DNA of 64,000 nt from Tuctoria greenei (taxonomy: Eukaryota > Streptophyta > Magnoliopsida > Poales > Poaceae): the NCBI GenBank assembly GCA_036927565.1, contig JAYESD010000001.1:281181560-281245559 (forward strand), in the 5' to 3' direction. Of this stretch, positions 53,947-64,000 are shown piece by piece. Each line of letters starts with the position of its first letter. Within the stretch, counting starts at the first letter, position 1. The position numbers and the translations under genes are program-made. The notes under the pieces are model-generated. The model made no database searches. It saw only the letters and a list, made by a program, of their open reading frames with translations, and was not told the origin of the DNA.

Positions 53947-56765
53947 TGTGACGCCCGGTTCCGAAAAATGAACCAAGCTAATGCATATGTGTGCCCAGGA
54001 TGTTCATCACACATACACGAGTGCAATCACAAATGATATACAGATAATTACCACAGAACAGGATTAATTAACCAAATTTTATTACACAAACCAGATTATC
54101 CTCGAATACAAGCTCTAATAAATATTAATGACAAGTTCAACTAATGCAGCGGAAATAAACTAATTAAGCAAACTAAGCAACTAAGCAGCATAAGCGATAG
54201 GGTATGTATGCGCAGCTCCAATCAACACCACAGGCAAAGCTGACGGTAGACACGGCCTAGAACTCCGCATTATCACCATTAAACTCCCAATCCTGACCTG
54301 CAACTGTTGGGTGGAGGATTGCAAGAGTGAGTACATGTCGTACTCAGCAAGTGTGGAAAGTATGACATGTGGCTGATTCAAATGACGACAATAATAATGG
54401 CAAAGTGCTGAAAAGTATAGTAAAACATTTGAAAAGCAATATATCATATGTAAGTAAACCCATCATAATCATAAGTAATATCATAATACCAGTCCATAAT
54501 TCACCATCTTCATCCATAATTCCAGATTTCACCATTTTCCAATAACCATATTCAATACCAGAAATTAAACCATAACCTTCCATAACCATTACCAAACCAT
54601 AACCATCCCAATTACCAATTTCCCTCTAATCATGTAGGTCATCCAGGCGCTCATAACCGGGAGCACGGCTATCATGATAGTTTTAATAGACTCTGCAGAG
54701 TTTGTACCTCTTTACCCACGTGTTTGTGATTTCATCACCCGTCGGCGACTAAAGAACCTCCCTCATGCCAATTACACTTCCTTTGGTGTATGGCCAAGAG
54801 ATCACAAAATAGCCTTTACAAAGGGATTACTAGCCTATTTAGACCCCACTGAGGTTTCACCGGTGGCGATGCCTCCAACTGAGCACATCTTCAACCAAGG
54901 GCCCCCTCTTGAGCCATTCGGATCCCAGGGTAGTCTCACCAATCATCAACAAACCCATTCCGACTACCCCTTCCCCGAGCATCCACAATGGTCCAAATAG
55001 AACTGGCAAAGCCCTAATTAATCAGCTACGCCGCACCCATACTTGGCCTCGTGGTGGCACTGTAGTCCTGGCTTATTCTCGCATGAACCGGTCTTTAGAT
55101 CTAAAGCAAGCAACCACCATACATCCAACCCATCCACATAACAGGCTTGCTTAGATCACCCATTACCATACCAGATTTAACCAGTTCGCATTAACCAGAA
55201 TATCATTAATACATAATTAAATTGAGTGGTATAGTTGTTTCCCATCCCAGTTGATTAAGCGAAGCAAAAAGGTAAAAAGCCCTTCCCGACTCTCTACCAT
55301 ATATTCCAAGTGACAAGGGTGGTTAAACAATTCTAGTAAACTTCCTATCATAGGATTCCCATCAAATTGACACAGCATGCGTTTTTGCAAACAAACCATT
55401 TATTTTAAAAACAGGATCAATATGCTTCAAGGACACTTGCCTTGCTCTTGCTGTTGATTAGGATCAAAGCCTTCAAACTCTTGATGTTGTAGATCCTCCG
55501 CGGCACTCTCTAGCGCAAATCTGTCTAATCCACACCATAAACATACAAGACAAGAAACACAATCAAAGAGTGCACAAATATGACTCAATATGACATGACA
55601 TGTATGATTAATGCAAATGCAAGGTAGAACTTGTGAATAGATTGCTTTCAATGATCACTAACTAGTTCTAATAGATTTTAACAAGTTTATACATGTTTTG
55701 ATTTGATTAGATCAAATTTTAGAATTAATTCAACATAATTTAAACAGGAAGACCGGGCTAGTCCGCTAGGGACCAAACAAGTCCGCACTTGACGAGATCA
55801 GCAGATTAGGGTTTTCTAGATTGACGTGAATTTGGAGATTAGGGGTTGAATTCACATAAGGAAAAGAGAATAGAAGGTATACCAGGTGCTTATAACTCCA
55901 ATGAATCAAGAAACTTGGAGGTAGCACTTGGATCTTGATGATCTAGGGTTGATGATGAACTTGGGGATGAATTGGTGGTGAAGGACGAAACTTGGTGGAG
56001 ATCTTGATCCTCCTTCGTTTCCTCCTCTTCTTCTTCTTGCTTGAGATCTTCTCCTCCCTCCTTGATGGCGGCTCCCCACGTACTAGGGTTTGGGTGGGTG
56101 GAAAAGTGGCAAATAGATGTCAACCCAAGGGGTGGGGCTGCTTATATAGAGGTGGAGGCTAGGGTTAGATGGATTTCGAGTTTAGGGATGAGTAGAGGCC
56201 GGTTTAGAGTCCCACATGGGCTCTAAAAGAGTTAGGCACGACGTCCCTAGGCCCACTTAATGTGAAACCCAAGAAACAAGTTGTAAAACAAAAGATCAAT
56301 TTGGAGTCACGAAATATCGGACAAGTCCGGACAGGACCGGACTAGTCCGAAGTAGTCCAGAGAGAAAATTGGACAAGTCTGGCCAAACATCGGACAAGTC
56401 CGAATTTGAACAGAAAGGAAAACGGACAAGTCCGCTGGAACACCGGACTAGTCCGGAAAAGTCCAGGGACTTAGCAATTTTTCAAGGATTCTTGGAATAT
56501 CGGACTAGTCCGCACAAAATTGGACAAGTCCAAAAGTTTCCAGTGCCAAAAATCAGACTAATCCGTAGCAAAAACGGACAAGTCCATTTTTAGTCAGAGA
56601 GAAATCGGACTAGTCCGCAGCAAAACCGGACTAGTCCGCACTTTCCTGCGTTTTAAGTGCGGTTTTGTTCCAAATCAATTTTAAATTTGTTCCTCTTTAT
56701 GTGGATTAATGTTAAGCATATATGAATGTATGCAAGGCATGATGCATGGAAATGAGGGTGTTACA
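53947..56765 (-). repeat. 5' LTR of gypsy E (2819 bp)
   Basis: Uninterrupted copy, tgtgacgccc...gggtgttaca, followed by the target-site duplication tcccg. It preserves the empty site of B near 55060. It holds boxes at 55750-55790 and 56325-56645, a minus-strand TATA at 56151-56160, and the second copy of the 77-codon frame at 55890-56123. No other gene is supported in it. Confidence 0.94.
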
Positions 56766-56770
56766 TCCCG

Positions 56771-57013
56771 CTTCTATGTGATAACAAAAGTACTATAAAA
56801 ATTGCACACAACCCTGTAGAGCACTCAAGAACTAAGCACATAGATATCCGTCATCATTTTCTTTGAGATCATTCATTAAAAGGTGACATTGCTATTTCAC
56901 ATGTTAGGATTGAAAAACAACTTGCAGATATTTTCACCAAACCATTAGATGAGAAAAGGTTTTGTGAGCTTAGAAATGAACTTAATATTCTTGACTCTCA
57001 AAATGTGGCTTGA
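56771..57013 (+). pseudogene. pol: Copia D pol, 3' end (RNase H C-terminus)
   Basis: Continues the RNase H cut at 20948, after the target-site duplication. It contains HSRTKHIDIRHHFL, a stop, KGDIAISHVRIEKQLADIFTK and the terminus NILDSQNVA before TGA at 57011-57013. It matches the end of C pol. Confidence 0.92.
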
Positions 57014-57900
57014 AACGTTGCATACCTGGTTGAAACTTCAAATGTCGCATTTTATTGTTAAAAACTGCTCCTCATCTCTTTTTCTTCTAAGAAAACTATT
57101 GTAATGAAGAAATCTTGCAGTTTATGACCACTTTTCATTGTTGATTGCCTTCTGGTCATAATTACCCAGATTATTTGCAAAACTTGTCCTTGGATCACTT
57201 TTAATTATCTTAAATACTTAGGTTTTCCAGGGGCACCAGACTAGTCAGGTTTACCACTGGACAGTCCGGACAGTCTCTCACTCCTAGGTTTTCCAGGGGC
57301 ACCGGACTAGTCCGTCTCCCTGACCAGACTAGTCCGGTCGGCCGCATATATAAGTAGTTGGACGGCCCAAATCAAAATTTCAAACCTCCCTCCACTTGAC
57401 CGGACATGTTCTCCCTCACCTCTCCTCTTCTCTCCAAAACCCTAGCCCCCCGAAGAGTCCTTCGAGTTGAGCCCTCAAAAATCAAGGTTCCTCCATGGGG
57501 AATCCTCTCCTCATCGAGTTGATCCTCCCCTCCGGCAGATTCAAGCCTCCTCAACTCGAATCTTCAAATCTTGGTAAAATTCACCCTAAAACCAAAATCT
57601 CAACTTTTCTCATTCTAGCTTGTTTCCTTTGATTCCAAGGTTGTGCATTGGCTTCATAGATGTATTCCTACCACCTTCATGTCATTTTGTATCCTTAGAT
57701 AGAAGTTTTGGAATTCAAGGAAATCATTAGGGTTCTTGCCAGGTCGTACTAGTCCGACGCTCAGATACGGACAAGTCTGGTACACCGGACAAGTCCGCAC
57801 TCTGAACCCGGACAAGTCCGGTCTCTGACATCTGAATCCCTAATTTGACCTCGATCCTTGGTTCATTCTTATCTAATCCATGAACTCCTTATTAGGCACG
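57014..57900 (+). promoter_or_regulatory. Copia D region upstream of third ORF: boxes, TATA, leader and putative intron
   Basis: Four or five symmetric boxes lie at 57235-57345 (for example accggactagtccg, gaccagactagtccggtc), followed by CATATATAAG at 57346-57355. A GT-AG intron candidate runs from 57574 (CTTG|GTAAAA) to 57895 (TTATTAG|GCACG), with a CTAAT branch-point-like word near 57873. More boxes (57745-57830) lie inside the candidate intron. The layout parallels that of element C. 57014-57234 is featureless. Confidence 0.55.
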
Positions 57901-59387
57901 ATGTCTTCAAGCTCAGATGACAGTTCTTTCCACGTTGATGAAGAAGTTGAACGTGAAAAAGCAAGGAGAGCCAAGGAGAGGTACATGAAGAAAAGACATG
58001 ATGTCAATGTCCACTCTTCACCCTCCGACAACAATTTGCCTAAGAAGGGAAAGGTGGTTGTCAAGAAGGCCCAAGGAAAAGTTGCCGAGAGCTCCTCAGG
58101 GCCAAAGAGGGCTCTCAACAAAGGGAAGGGGCTTGCTAGCGGTCCCATTGGGCCCCTGAAGATGAAAAACCCAAGTCACCGCAACAGGCAGCGTTCCAGT
58201 GAGGATTTCACCGGAAAAGGGGGTGAGCTTGCCGAAAGCTTCAGGAAGATTAATGTGTATAATCAATCTCGGCAATGCTCAGACCCAAGATTCTGGAGCA
58301 ACTTCCATGCCAACTACTACGAGCATGTGTACATGAAGATGAAGAATCCTGTTGTGAAGAGTCAATGGGTGAACATTGGATACATGCAGTCGAAGAAGTA
58401 TCCTGCCTTTCTTGAGGTGGTTGAGGCCCTGGAGAGGCACGGTCTGAAGGAACTGTTTTCCTTTGAGAATGACTGGAACAATGAGATCATCACCCAATTC
58501 TACTCTACGCTCTAATTTGCTCGGGGTGATGGAGACAGTCTTACTTGTATGACTCATGGTTCCAAGTATAGTGTTACTTATGATGAGTTTGCAAGGATTC
58601 CTCACCTTGAACACACTCTGGATCATGATCTTGTCATCCACAATTTGCAACCCTTGGAGAAGGATGAGCTCAAGTTCCTCTATGACACAAGGATGCCCTA
58701 TACTCCTACCAACATCAAATATTTGAAGCCCTTCTTTGTGGTCCTCAACAAAATCTTAAGGAAGACAATAGCCCCAAAAGATGGAGATGCGGGGACTATT
58801 CAAGGAACCTTGAGGACCCTAATGATGGTCATTTGTGGAAGAAGACCATTCAATGTCTTCGAGTATATCTACAACGACATTGTGAACATCTCAATCACTC
58901 CCAATAGGTCTTGCGGGTATGCCCTGTACATCATGTTCATGATTGAGAAAGTGACGGGACTTGAGTTTGTCAAGGATGTCTCTCATACGGGGTTGAAGCC
59001 GCAAAAGCCCACTGAGTACACTCTTCCCTTAGCTCCTACTGCTCCTTCCTCCCCTGAAGCTGAGAGGAGGTCTAAACAATCACGGGATGTGAATGCCACA
59101 AGATTTGCAGTTGCTCCTCCTAGCTCTGCACCTGTCCATGAACCCTCCGGTGGTGTCCTCAAAATGCCAACATCTTTGCCTGCTACCGCAAGATTGAAGT
59201 TAGGCAGAAGAAACATCAACAATATGTCAATGCCAACATCAAAGCTATCTGTGACAAGCTGGAGATTGAGCCGGTTGGATCCCCACCTGCCTTCGAGGAC
59301 TCCGAGGAAGATCCTGCTCCAGCGAATGATGATGGTGGTGAAGATGAAGACCGGACCAAAACTGAAGAAGGGAACGGCGATGAGTGA
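57901..59387 (+). pseudogene. Copia D third ORF (env-position protein), broken
   Basis: The start is taken as the ATG at 57901 (MSSSSDDSSFHVDEEVE), just after a candidate splice acceptor; an ATG at 57880 is in frame but would lie in the intron. Lys/Arg-rich N-terminus (ARRAKERYMKKRH), then a folded-looking region (VYNQSRQCSDPRFWSNFHAN, YSVTYDEFARIPHLEHTLDH, LRTLMMVICGRRPFNVFEYI) resembling 'putative plant transposon protein' domains. A TAA at 58513-58515 interrupts it. A frame change near 59165 moves the acidic C-terminus (FEDSEEDPAPANDDGGEDED) to another frame ending at TGA about 59387. There is no signal peptide or membrane segment visible. Confidence 0.7.
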
Positions 59388-59784
59388 TTCCCCTCAATTT
59401 TTCCCTTTTTGGTGCCTTGATGCCAAAGGGGGAGAGATTGAGACTAGTAGTTTGAGACTATCTCTAGTTGTAGTTTTTATGCTTTTGTGATTGAGGACAT
59501 GTACCTATTTTTAAAACTTTGTAATGCACTACTTCTTTTCTTATGTGTGATGCTTATTGTTGCTTGAATGATTATCTCTATGCTCATTATTGATTATCTT
59601 TATTTCATCACACTTTGTTGATCACACACCTGTTAGGCACCCCACCATAAGGTGTGTGCATATGTGAGAAGCTTTTTGTGGATTTATCGTTATTCTCATA
59701 TGTGCACACCTTATGAAAATCAAAATTTTACTCTCATTTGTGATATCTCAAATGGTTGTCATCAATCACCAAAAAGGGGGAGAT
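59388..59784 (+). promoter_or_regulatory. Copia D 3' untranslated region with polypurine tracts
   Basis: An inner tract, gccaaagggggagag, at about 59416-59432 and a terminal tract, caccaaaaagggggagat, at 59767-59784 that abuts the LTR. 'ccctttttggtg' near 59403 is an inverted partner of the tract, as reported for Sireviruses. No gene was seen. Confidence 0.75.
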
Positions 59785-61229
59785 TGTAAGTGCATCTAGG
59801 ATATCCCTTGTGGGTTTTGGCTAATTGATGACAAACATATGAGATCCTAATGAAACTATTGAGATGATTGCAGGACAAACAAAGTGAAACATCTCGGTGC
59901 ACACAAAAAGGTGAAAAATGGAGTGGTGTCCAAAGAGGGATACTTTGATGGAGCTTGGAATATCAAATTATATTTTAAATGTATAGGGAGTGTATGAAAG
60001 AGACACTCCAAGAGCTCACAACTTTGCGCAGGGGTAAGGACTTTAAAATTAACCTAACTTTCACAATGCACTGGACTAGTCCGATCATGGACCGGACTAG
60101 TCCGTTACACTTTATGGAGTCTCCCCTCTCAGGAGGCCGGACTAGTCCGTGTGTCCACCGGACTAGTCCGTTGAACTTTCTAGAGTCTCTCATATCGGGA
60201 GACCGGACTAGTCCGTGTGTCCACTAGACTAGTCCATTGAACTTTCTGGAGTCTTCCTTCTGTGGAGACCGGACTAGTCCACGGACTAGTCCGTTGAACT
60301 TTTTGGAGTCCACATTCACACAGCACTGGACTAGTCCGAGCTTGGACCGGACTAGTTCGCCAGACTTTCTGGACTTCGAGTTACCTGCGACCGGACAAGT
60401 CCGGACTTGCACCGGACTAGTTCGGTATAAGGGTTTTTCAACGGTAACTTTTTGGAAACCATATAAATAGAGAATCCACGGCCTTCCAAACAACATACAC
60501 GTCGAATACTGCTGAAAACACAAACCCTAGTGCCGCCACTTTGTCCCAAGAGCCCAAAACACATCTCCCCACACATCTAAGGTGCAAAAAGAGTCAAATC
60601 ATTAAAAAACTTGGATTCGGGATCAGGAGATCGTCGTTCCTTCGTTGCGAGCTCTTGGGGTTTGATCTTTCTACACTTATACTCTGCATTGTAATACTTT
60701 CAATTGTATTTGATCGCCTCTTTTGTTGTAATTCTCGTGGGAGCCCTCAACGTGTGAGGTTGCCCCACAAACTCGGTGATTACCCGCGATAGTGGAATCA
60801 AGTCGGCCTTCGTGGTGACTTGAAGAGGGAAAGAGTTGGAAACCCGACTCTGTGTGAGCTTCCTCAACGAGGATGTAGATCTCGTGGTGAGAACGAACCT
60901 CGGTAAAAATTTGCTTGTCTCTTGTGCCTCATTTACTTTACTTTTTGTTCACTAGATCACTTGATTGCTAAACAACAATTTAAGTTGCTCGCAAGTCTTC
61001 ATGTGCATTCATACACTAATCTTAAATCAAAGAATTTGTTGTTCTCATTTCCGCTACTAGAAGAACCTAGTTTCCCAAAAAACACTTAATCAATTCACAT
61101 ATTTCAGCACACCGGACTAGTCCGCCCACATAACCGGACTAATCCGGTCAATCAAGTTTTTGACAACTCTATTAAGTGTGCAGGAAATTCAAAAGGCCTA
61201 TTCACCCCCCCCCCTCTAGGCCACGTTCA
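59785..61229 (+). repeat. 3' LTR of copia D (1445 bp)
   Basis: Full-length partner of 14178-15620, including the box array (60068-60430), TATAAATAG at 60462-60470 and the poly-C run at 61205-61214. It is followed by the target-site duplication ctgct at 61230-61234. Confidence 0.94.
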
Positions 61230-61234
61230 CTGCT

Positions 61235-63241
61235 CCCGAGGGAGTAGGAGGAGGCTGTTCTGCCCTGGCCATGCACTTGCGCATGGTCAGATGGCCACAA
61301 AAGTTCCGGCCTCACCTGCCAGAGAAATTTGACGGGACTATCAATCCCGCTCAGTTTCTCCAAATTTACTCCACTGCAATCCTTGCAGCCGGAGGTAACG
61401 AGGTCGTAATGGCCAACTACTTCCTAGTGGCTTTAACTGGAACCGCCAGGTCCTGGTTCATGAGCCTTCCGCCCAACTCCATCAATAGTTGGGCGGAATT
61501 GTGCCAACATTTCACTACCAATTTTGGGAGTTCATACACCCGACCAGGCACCGAACTGGACCTTTTTGCTGTAACACAGAAGGGGGGAGAATCCTTGCGT
61601 ACCATCATCTAGAGGTTCTCCCAGGTACAAAACACTATTCCTTCTATCTCCAGCGCCTCTGTTATTGTGGCATTTAGACAGGACGTACGAGACAAGAAGA
61701 TGTTGGAGAAGCTGACGATGAAGGAGATCACCAGCGTCAAGGAGCTCTTCAGCTTGGCAGACAAGTGTGCTAAAGCTGTGGAGGGCCGTGAAATGCACTC
61801 CAAACCACCTCCGAAGGATAACAAAAAATCCTCCAAGGGCGAAGCCACTACCTCCGGGAGTGGCAAAAAGAAGAAAAAGTCCAACGGCAAGAAAAAACCG
61901 TCGGTTGGCACACCTACTACTGCAGCTGCTGCAGCTCCGGGTGGCCGGGGGCCACGCCCCGAGAAACGACCTCGACCGTCATATGAAGACGGCGGCAACT
62001 CCAAGACGTGGTGTCCTATACATAAGTCGAACAGCCACAATCTGGAAGACTGCCGAGAGGTCCAGAACCTTGTCGAGCGCTACAACAAGTGTCGGGAACA
62101 AGTTCCTTTCCGACAAAGGGAAGGAAAACAGAAAGTTGACGAAGCTCCGGCTGAATAGGAGTTAGGTTTTCAGGACCCTAAAAAGGTCCTGAAGGTTGTA
62201 TACACCTCCGTCGATGACGACTCCGACGTCTCTGACAATGAACATCGGAAGACCGTGAACACCATCTTTGGTGGTCCGTGGGACATCACTTTTCGCCGTG
62301 TCCTCAAGACCATGCGGCGGGACATGGTGTCAGTAGCTCCAACCGCCAGGGTGGAGCCGCACCGGAAGTGGATGGATACCGCCATCACTTTCGATGCATC
62401 GGAATGCCCTCGGACTATGATTGGAGCCGGCCAACTCCCATTGATGGTATCTCCGACCATCAACAACATCCAACTCCACCATGTAATGGTGGACGGAGGT
62501 TCGGGGATGAACCTCATAAGCTTCAAAGCTTTCGTCAAGCTTCAGCTCTGACCTTCGGACCTTCGCCACTCCAGACCTTTCTTCGGAGTAGGTCCGGGGG
62601 CCATAACCCCACTTGGTGCCATTACTCTCCCCGTGACCTTCGGGACTCGGGAGAACTATCACACTGACAAGTTGGTCTTTGACATTGCTCAGATCAACTT
62701 ACCCTTCAACGCCATTCTGGGTAGGCCAGCCTTGTACAAGTTCATGGCTGCTGCTTATTACGGCTACTTGGTGTTGAAGATGCCAACACCAGCTGGTGTT
62801 CTCCGGATCCGCGGAGACTGCACCGCCGGAGTGACTGCTCTGGAAGAACTTCATGCGCTTGCTACAGCGCAGGAGGAAGAGTCCAGGCAGGAACAAGCTC
62901 TGAGACCCCCGAGCATTCGTCAACGAGGCTCAACCTCTGCACCTCGCATGCAACCAAGCGGCAACACTGACATCCCCATCAAAGTTGTCCAAATTGGTTC
63001 TGACGCCGTTCAGACCACTCGTATATCTGGAGGTCTGAATGACAAATAGGAACTCACGCTCATCACTTTCCTCTGGGCTAACGTTGACGTGTTTGCCTGG
63101 CAACCGTCGCAAATGCCTGTGATCCCTAGGGAAGTGATCGAGCATAATCTGAAGATCTATCCTGACGATCGGCCTGTACATCAGAAGCCTCGGAAGCAAT
63201 CAGTAGAGTGACCGAACTTCATAAGACAGGAAGTGAAGAAG
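61235..63241 (+). pseudogene. gag-pol: Gypsy A gag-protease-pol start, resumed after copia D
   Basis: The gag core (FRPHLPEKFDGT, ALTGTARSWFMSLPP) has a TAG at 61610-61612. The knuckle-like CPIHKSNSHNLEDC is near 62015. A TAG at 62156-62158 follows DEAPAE. Protease reads VMVDGGSGMNLIS near 62490, with a TGA near 62549-62551 and a frame break. AQINLPFNAILGRPALYKF follows, then a TAG at 63047-63049, the same position as in B (37676-37678). The start of RT-upstream sequence (TFLWANVDVFAWQPSQMP) continues until the element is cut at 63241/63242. Confidence 0.87.
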
Positions 63242-64000
63242 TGATGAGTAGGGTTAGGCCCGATCTTCCGAAAGGTATGTCGATTGGGGTGGAGAACTCG
63301 ACGTTGATGATCCGCGGCACTCGAGCGGTTCGAGTACCCCTGCAATCACTACACCACGGCTCCGTTGGTTATCAACCGTGCTGCACACGCTTGACCTCGC
63401 CAAGAAGGCTAATCCCTGCAAGTGCAATCGAGAACACGAGCAAGAACGTAGAAGACACGATCGGAAATCGCGAAATTGGGGTCTCACAAACCGTAGAACG
63501 GCGATTTTATTGATCTAAGCAAAACCCACCGAATATGACCGGCGGCTGCAGTATTTATAGGCTAGGGTTCGACCAAAACATGATTAGACGCGTCCCTAAT
63601 GGACTCTTACGGGATACAAGGCCCAAAGGCCCGATTCGGTGGCGCAGCACCGGACAGAAATCTGGACTCGACTTGTTTCGACGATTCCCAATGACTCCGG
63701 AGGAATTTTGAGGTGGGACCAGAACCATTGGAAAGTTTATCTTCTCCTCTTTCCGTGCATATGTAGAACGTCGAAAACGGAGTCCGTATGCCTCCTGGGC
63801 GTCTGTTTTAAGGTGGACTACTCCTGGACTCCGAGTTGAACTCGAGTCCGAGTTGTAAACTGTTTCCATCTACTTGTGGACGTCCCAGGTGGTTGTCCAC
63901 GCTCCCAAGGCCACCTTCCTTCACTTGTTGATCTTCTCCATTATTCCTAATAACAATTAAATCATCACATAGCAATCTATTCTCAAACTCACATGCAAAA
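63242..64000 (-). mobile_element. LTR of an unidentified element inserted in gypsy A (incomplete)
   Basis: Similarity to B stops exactly at 63241, and the new sequence begins TG (tgatgagtaggg). The minus strand has CTATAAATAC at 63551-63560 and a leader-like stretch beyond it. This fits the 3' LTR of a minus-strand element whose body lies past 64000. The presumed target-site duplication would be agaag (63237-63241). The family is not recognised, and no primer-binding site or coding part is visible. Confidence 0.55.

Larger units (their letters stand above)
20949..56765 (-). mobile_element. Gypsy element E (chromodomain type), split by the nested B insertion
   Basis: Minus-strand Ty3/gypsy element with LTRs of about 2.8 kb that run tgtgacgccc...gggtgttaca. 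Internal order on the minus strand is primer-binding site (53942), gag, protease, RT, RNase H, integrase with a C-terminal chromodomain-like segment, polypurine tract (near 49125) and 3' LTR. The 3' LTR is itself interrupted at 22071-47416 by gypsy B. It looks like a chromovirus of the Tekay/Del type. Coding parts have several stops. Confidence 0.93.
14178..61229 (+). mobile_element. Copia element D (Sirevirus type), split by the nested E insertion
   Basis: Complete plus-strand element: 5' LTR 14178-15620, gag, pol (interrupted at 20948 by gypsy E, resuming at 56771), a third ORF at 57901-59387, a 3' untranslated region with polypurine tracts, and 3' LTR 59785-61229. It has initiator-Met primer binding, a poly-C run before the LTR ends, multiple polypurine tracts, and symmetric boxes in the LTR and before the third ORF; together these identify a Sirevirus. 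The genes carry many stops. Confidence 0.93.
12647..63241 (+). mobile_element. Gypsy element A (Tat lineage), split by the nested D insertion
   Basis: A plus-strand element related to B. Its 5' LTR is at 12647-13537, gag starts after it, and it is interrupted at 14178-61229 by copia D with target-site duplication ctgct. It resumes at 61235 with gag, protease and the start of pol. At 63241 it is interrupted again by another LTR, so RT, RNase H, integrase and the 3' LTR are not in view. The five bases before the LTR are 'ggtgt'; the partner is outside the window. All coding parts have stops or frameshifts. Confidence 0.85.

Overview
The window is plant nuclear DNA made almost entirely of LTR retrotransposons. 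The mix of Sirevirus-type Ty1/copia elements, a chromodomain Ty3/gypsy element, Tat-lineage gypsy elements with antisense ORFs and an Athila-type gypsy element suggests a large, repeat-rich grass genome (inference; no host gene is present to test it). I found no protein-coding host gene, rRNA, tRNA gene or CRISPR array. The only stretch that is not clearly retrotransposon is about 8155-9268.

Layout. On the left, a fragment of an E-family gypsy LTR (1-176) abuts a decayed minus-strand Sirevirus copia element, F (177-8154, with its LTR at 6531-8154). Next comes a short flank holding a possible hAT-like repeat (8438-8989). From 9269 a Russian-doll series begins: Athila-type gypsy G (minus, from 9269) is interrupted at 12647 by Tat-type gypsy A (plus). 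A is interrupted at 14178 by Sirevirus copia D (plus, 14178-61229), and D at 20949 by chromodomain gypsy E (minus, 20949-56765). E is interrupted at 22071 by Tat-type gypsy B (plus, 22071-47416), and B at 24998 by Sirevirus copia C (minus, 24998-37286). The four inner insertions have both ends in the window with exact 5-bp target-site duplications: ctgct (D), tcccg (E), actgt (B) and accgc (C). A is also cut at 63242 by the LTR of a further unidentified minus-strand element that runs out of the window.

Coding state. C is young and looks intact: gag (704 codons), pol (1085 codons) and a 720-codon third ORF are all open, and its two LTRs differ, by eye, by one substitution and one poly-G length change. 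All other elements carry stops, frameshifts or lost catalytic residues: F RT has YVDG instead of YVDD, E protease has lost its DSGA motif, and D integrase has lost a zinc-ligand His.

How the parts work together. Each Sirevirus LTR has an array of short symmetric boxes with a CGG...CCG core upstream of a TATA box. In C and D a second box cluster plus a TATA box sits in front of the third (env-position) ORF, followed by a plausible 5'-UTR intron, so this ORF looks like an independent host-style transcription unit. The LTRs of gypsy element E carry almost the same box (CGGAC[A/T]AGTCCG) upstream of their TATA box, although E belongs to a different superfamily. B carries a long antisense gene between integrase and 3' LTR, with a 79-nt GT-AG intron that joins two reading frames in phase. 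At the gag/pol border of all three Sireviruses, gag ends in TAA and 13-14 nt later there is a 3'-splice-site-like AG just before the protease frame.
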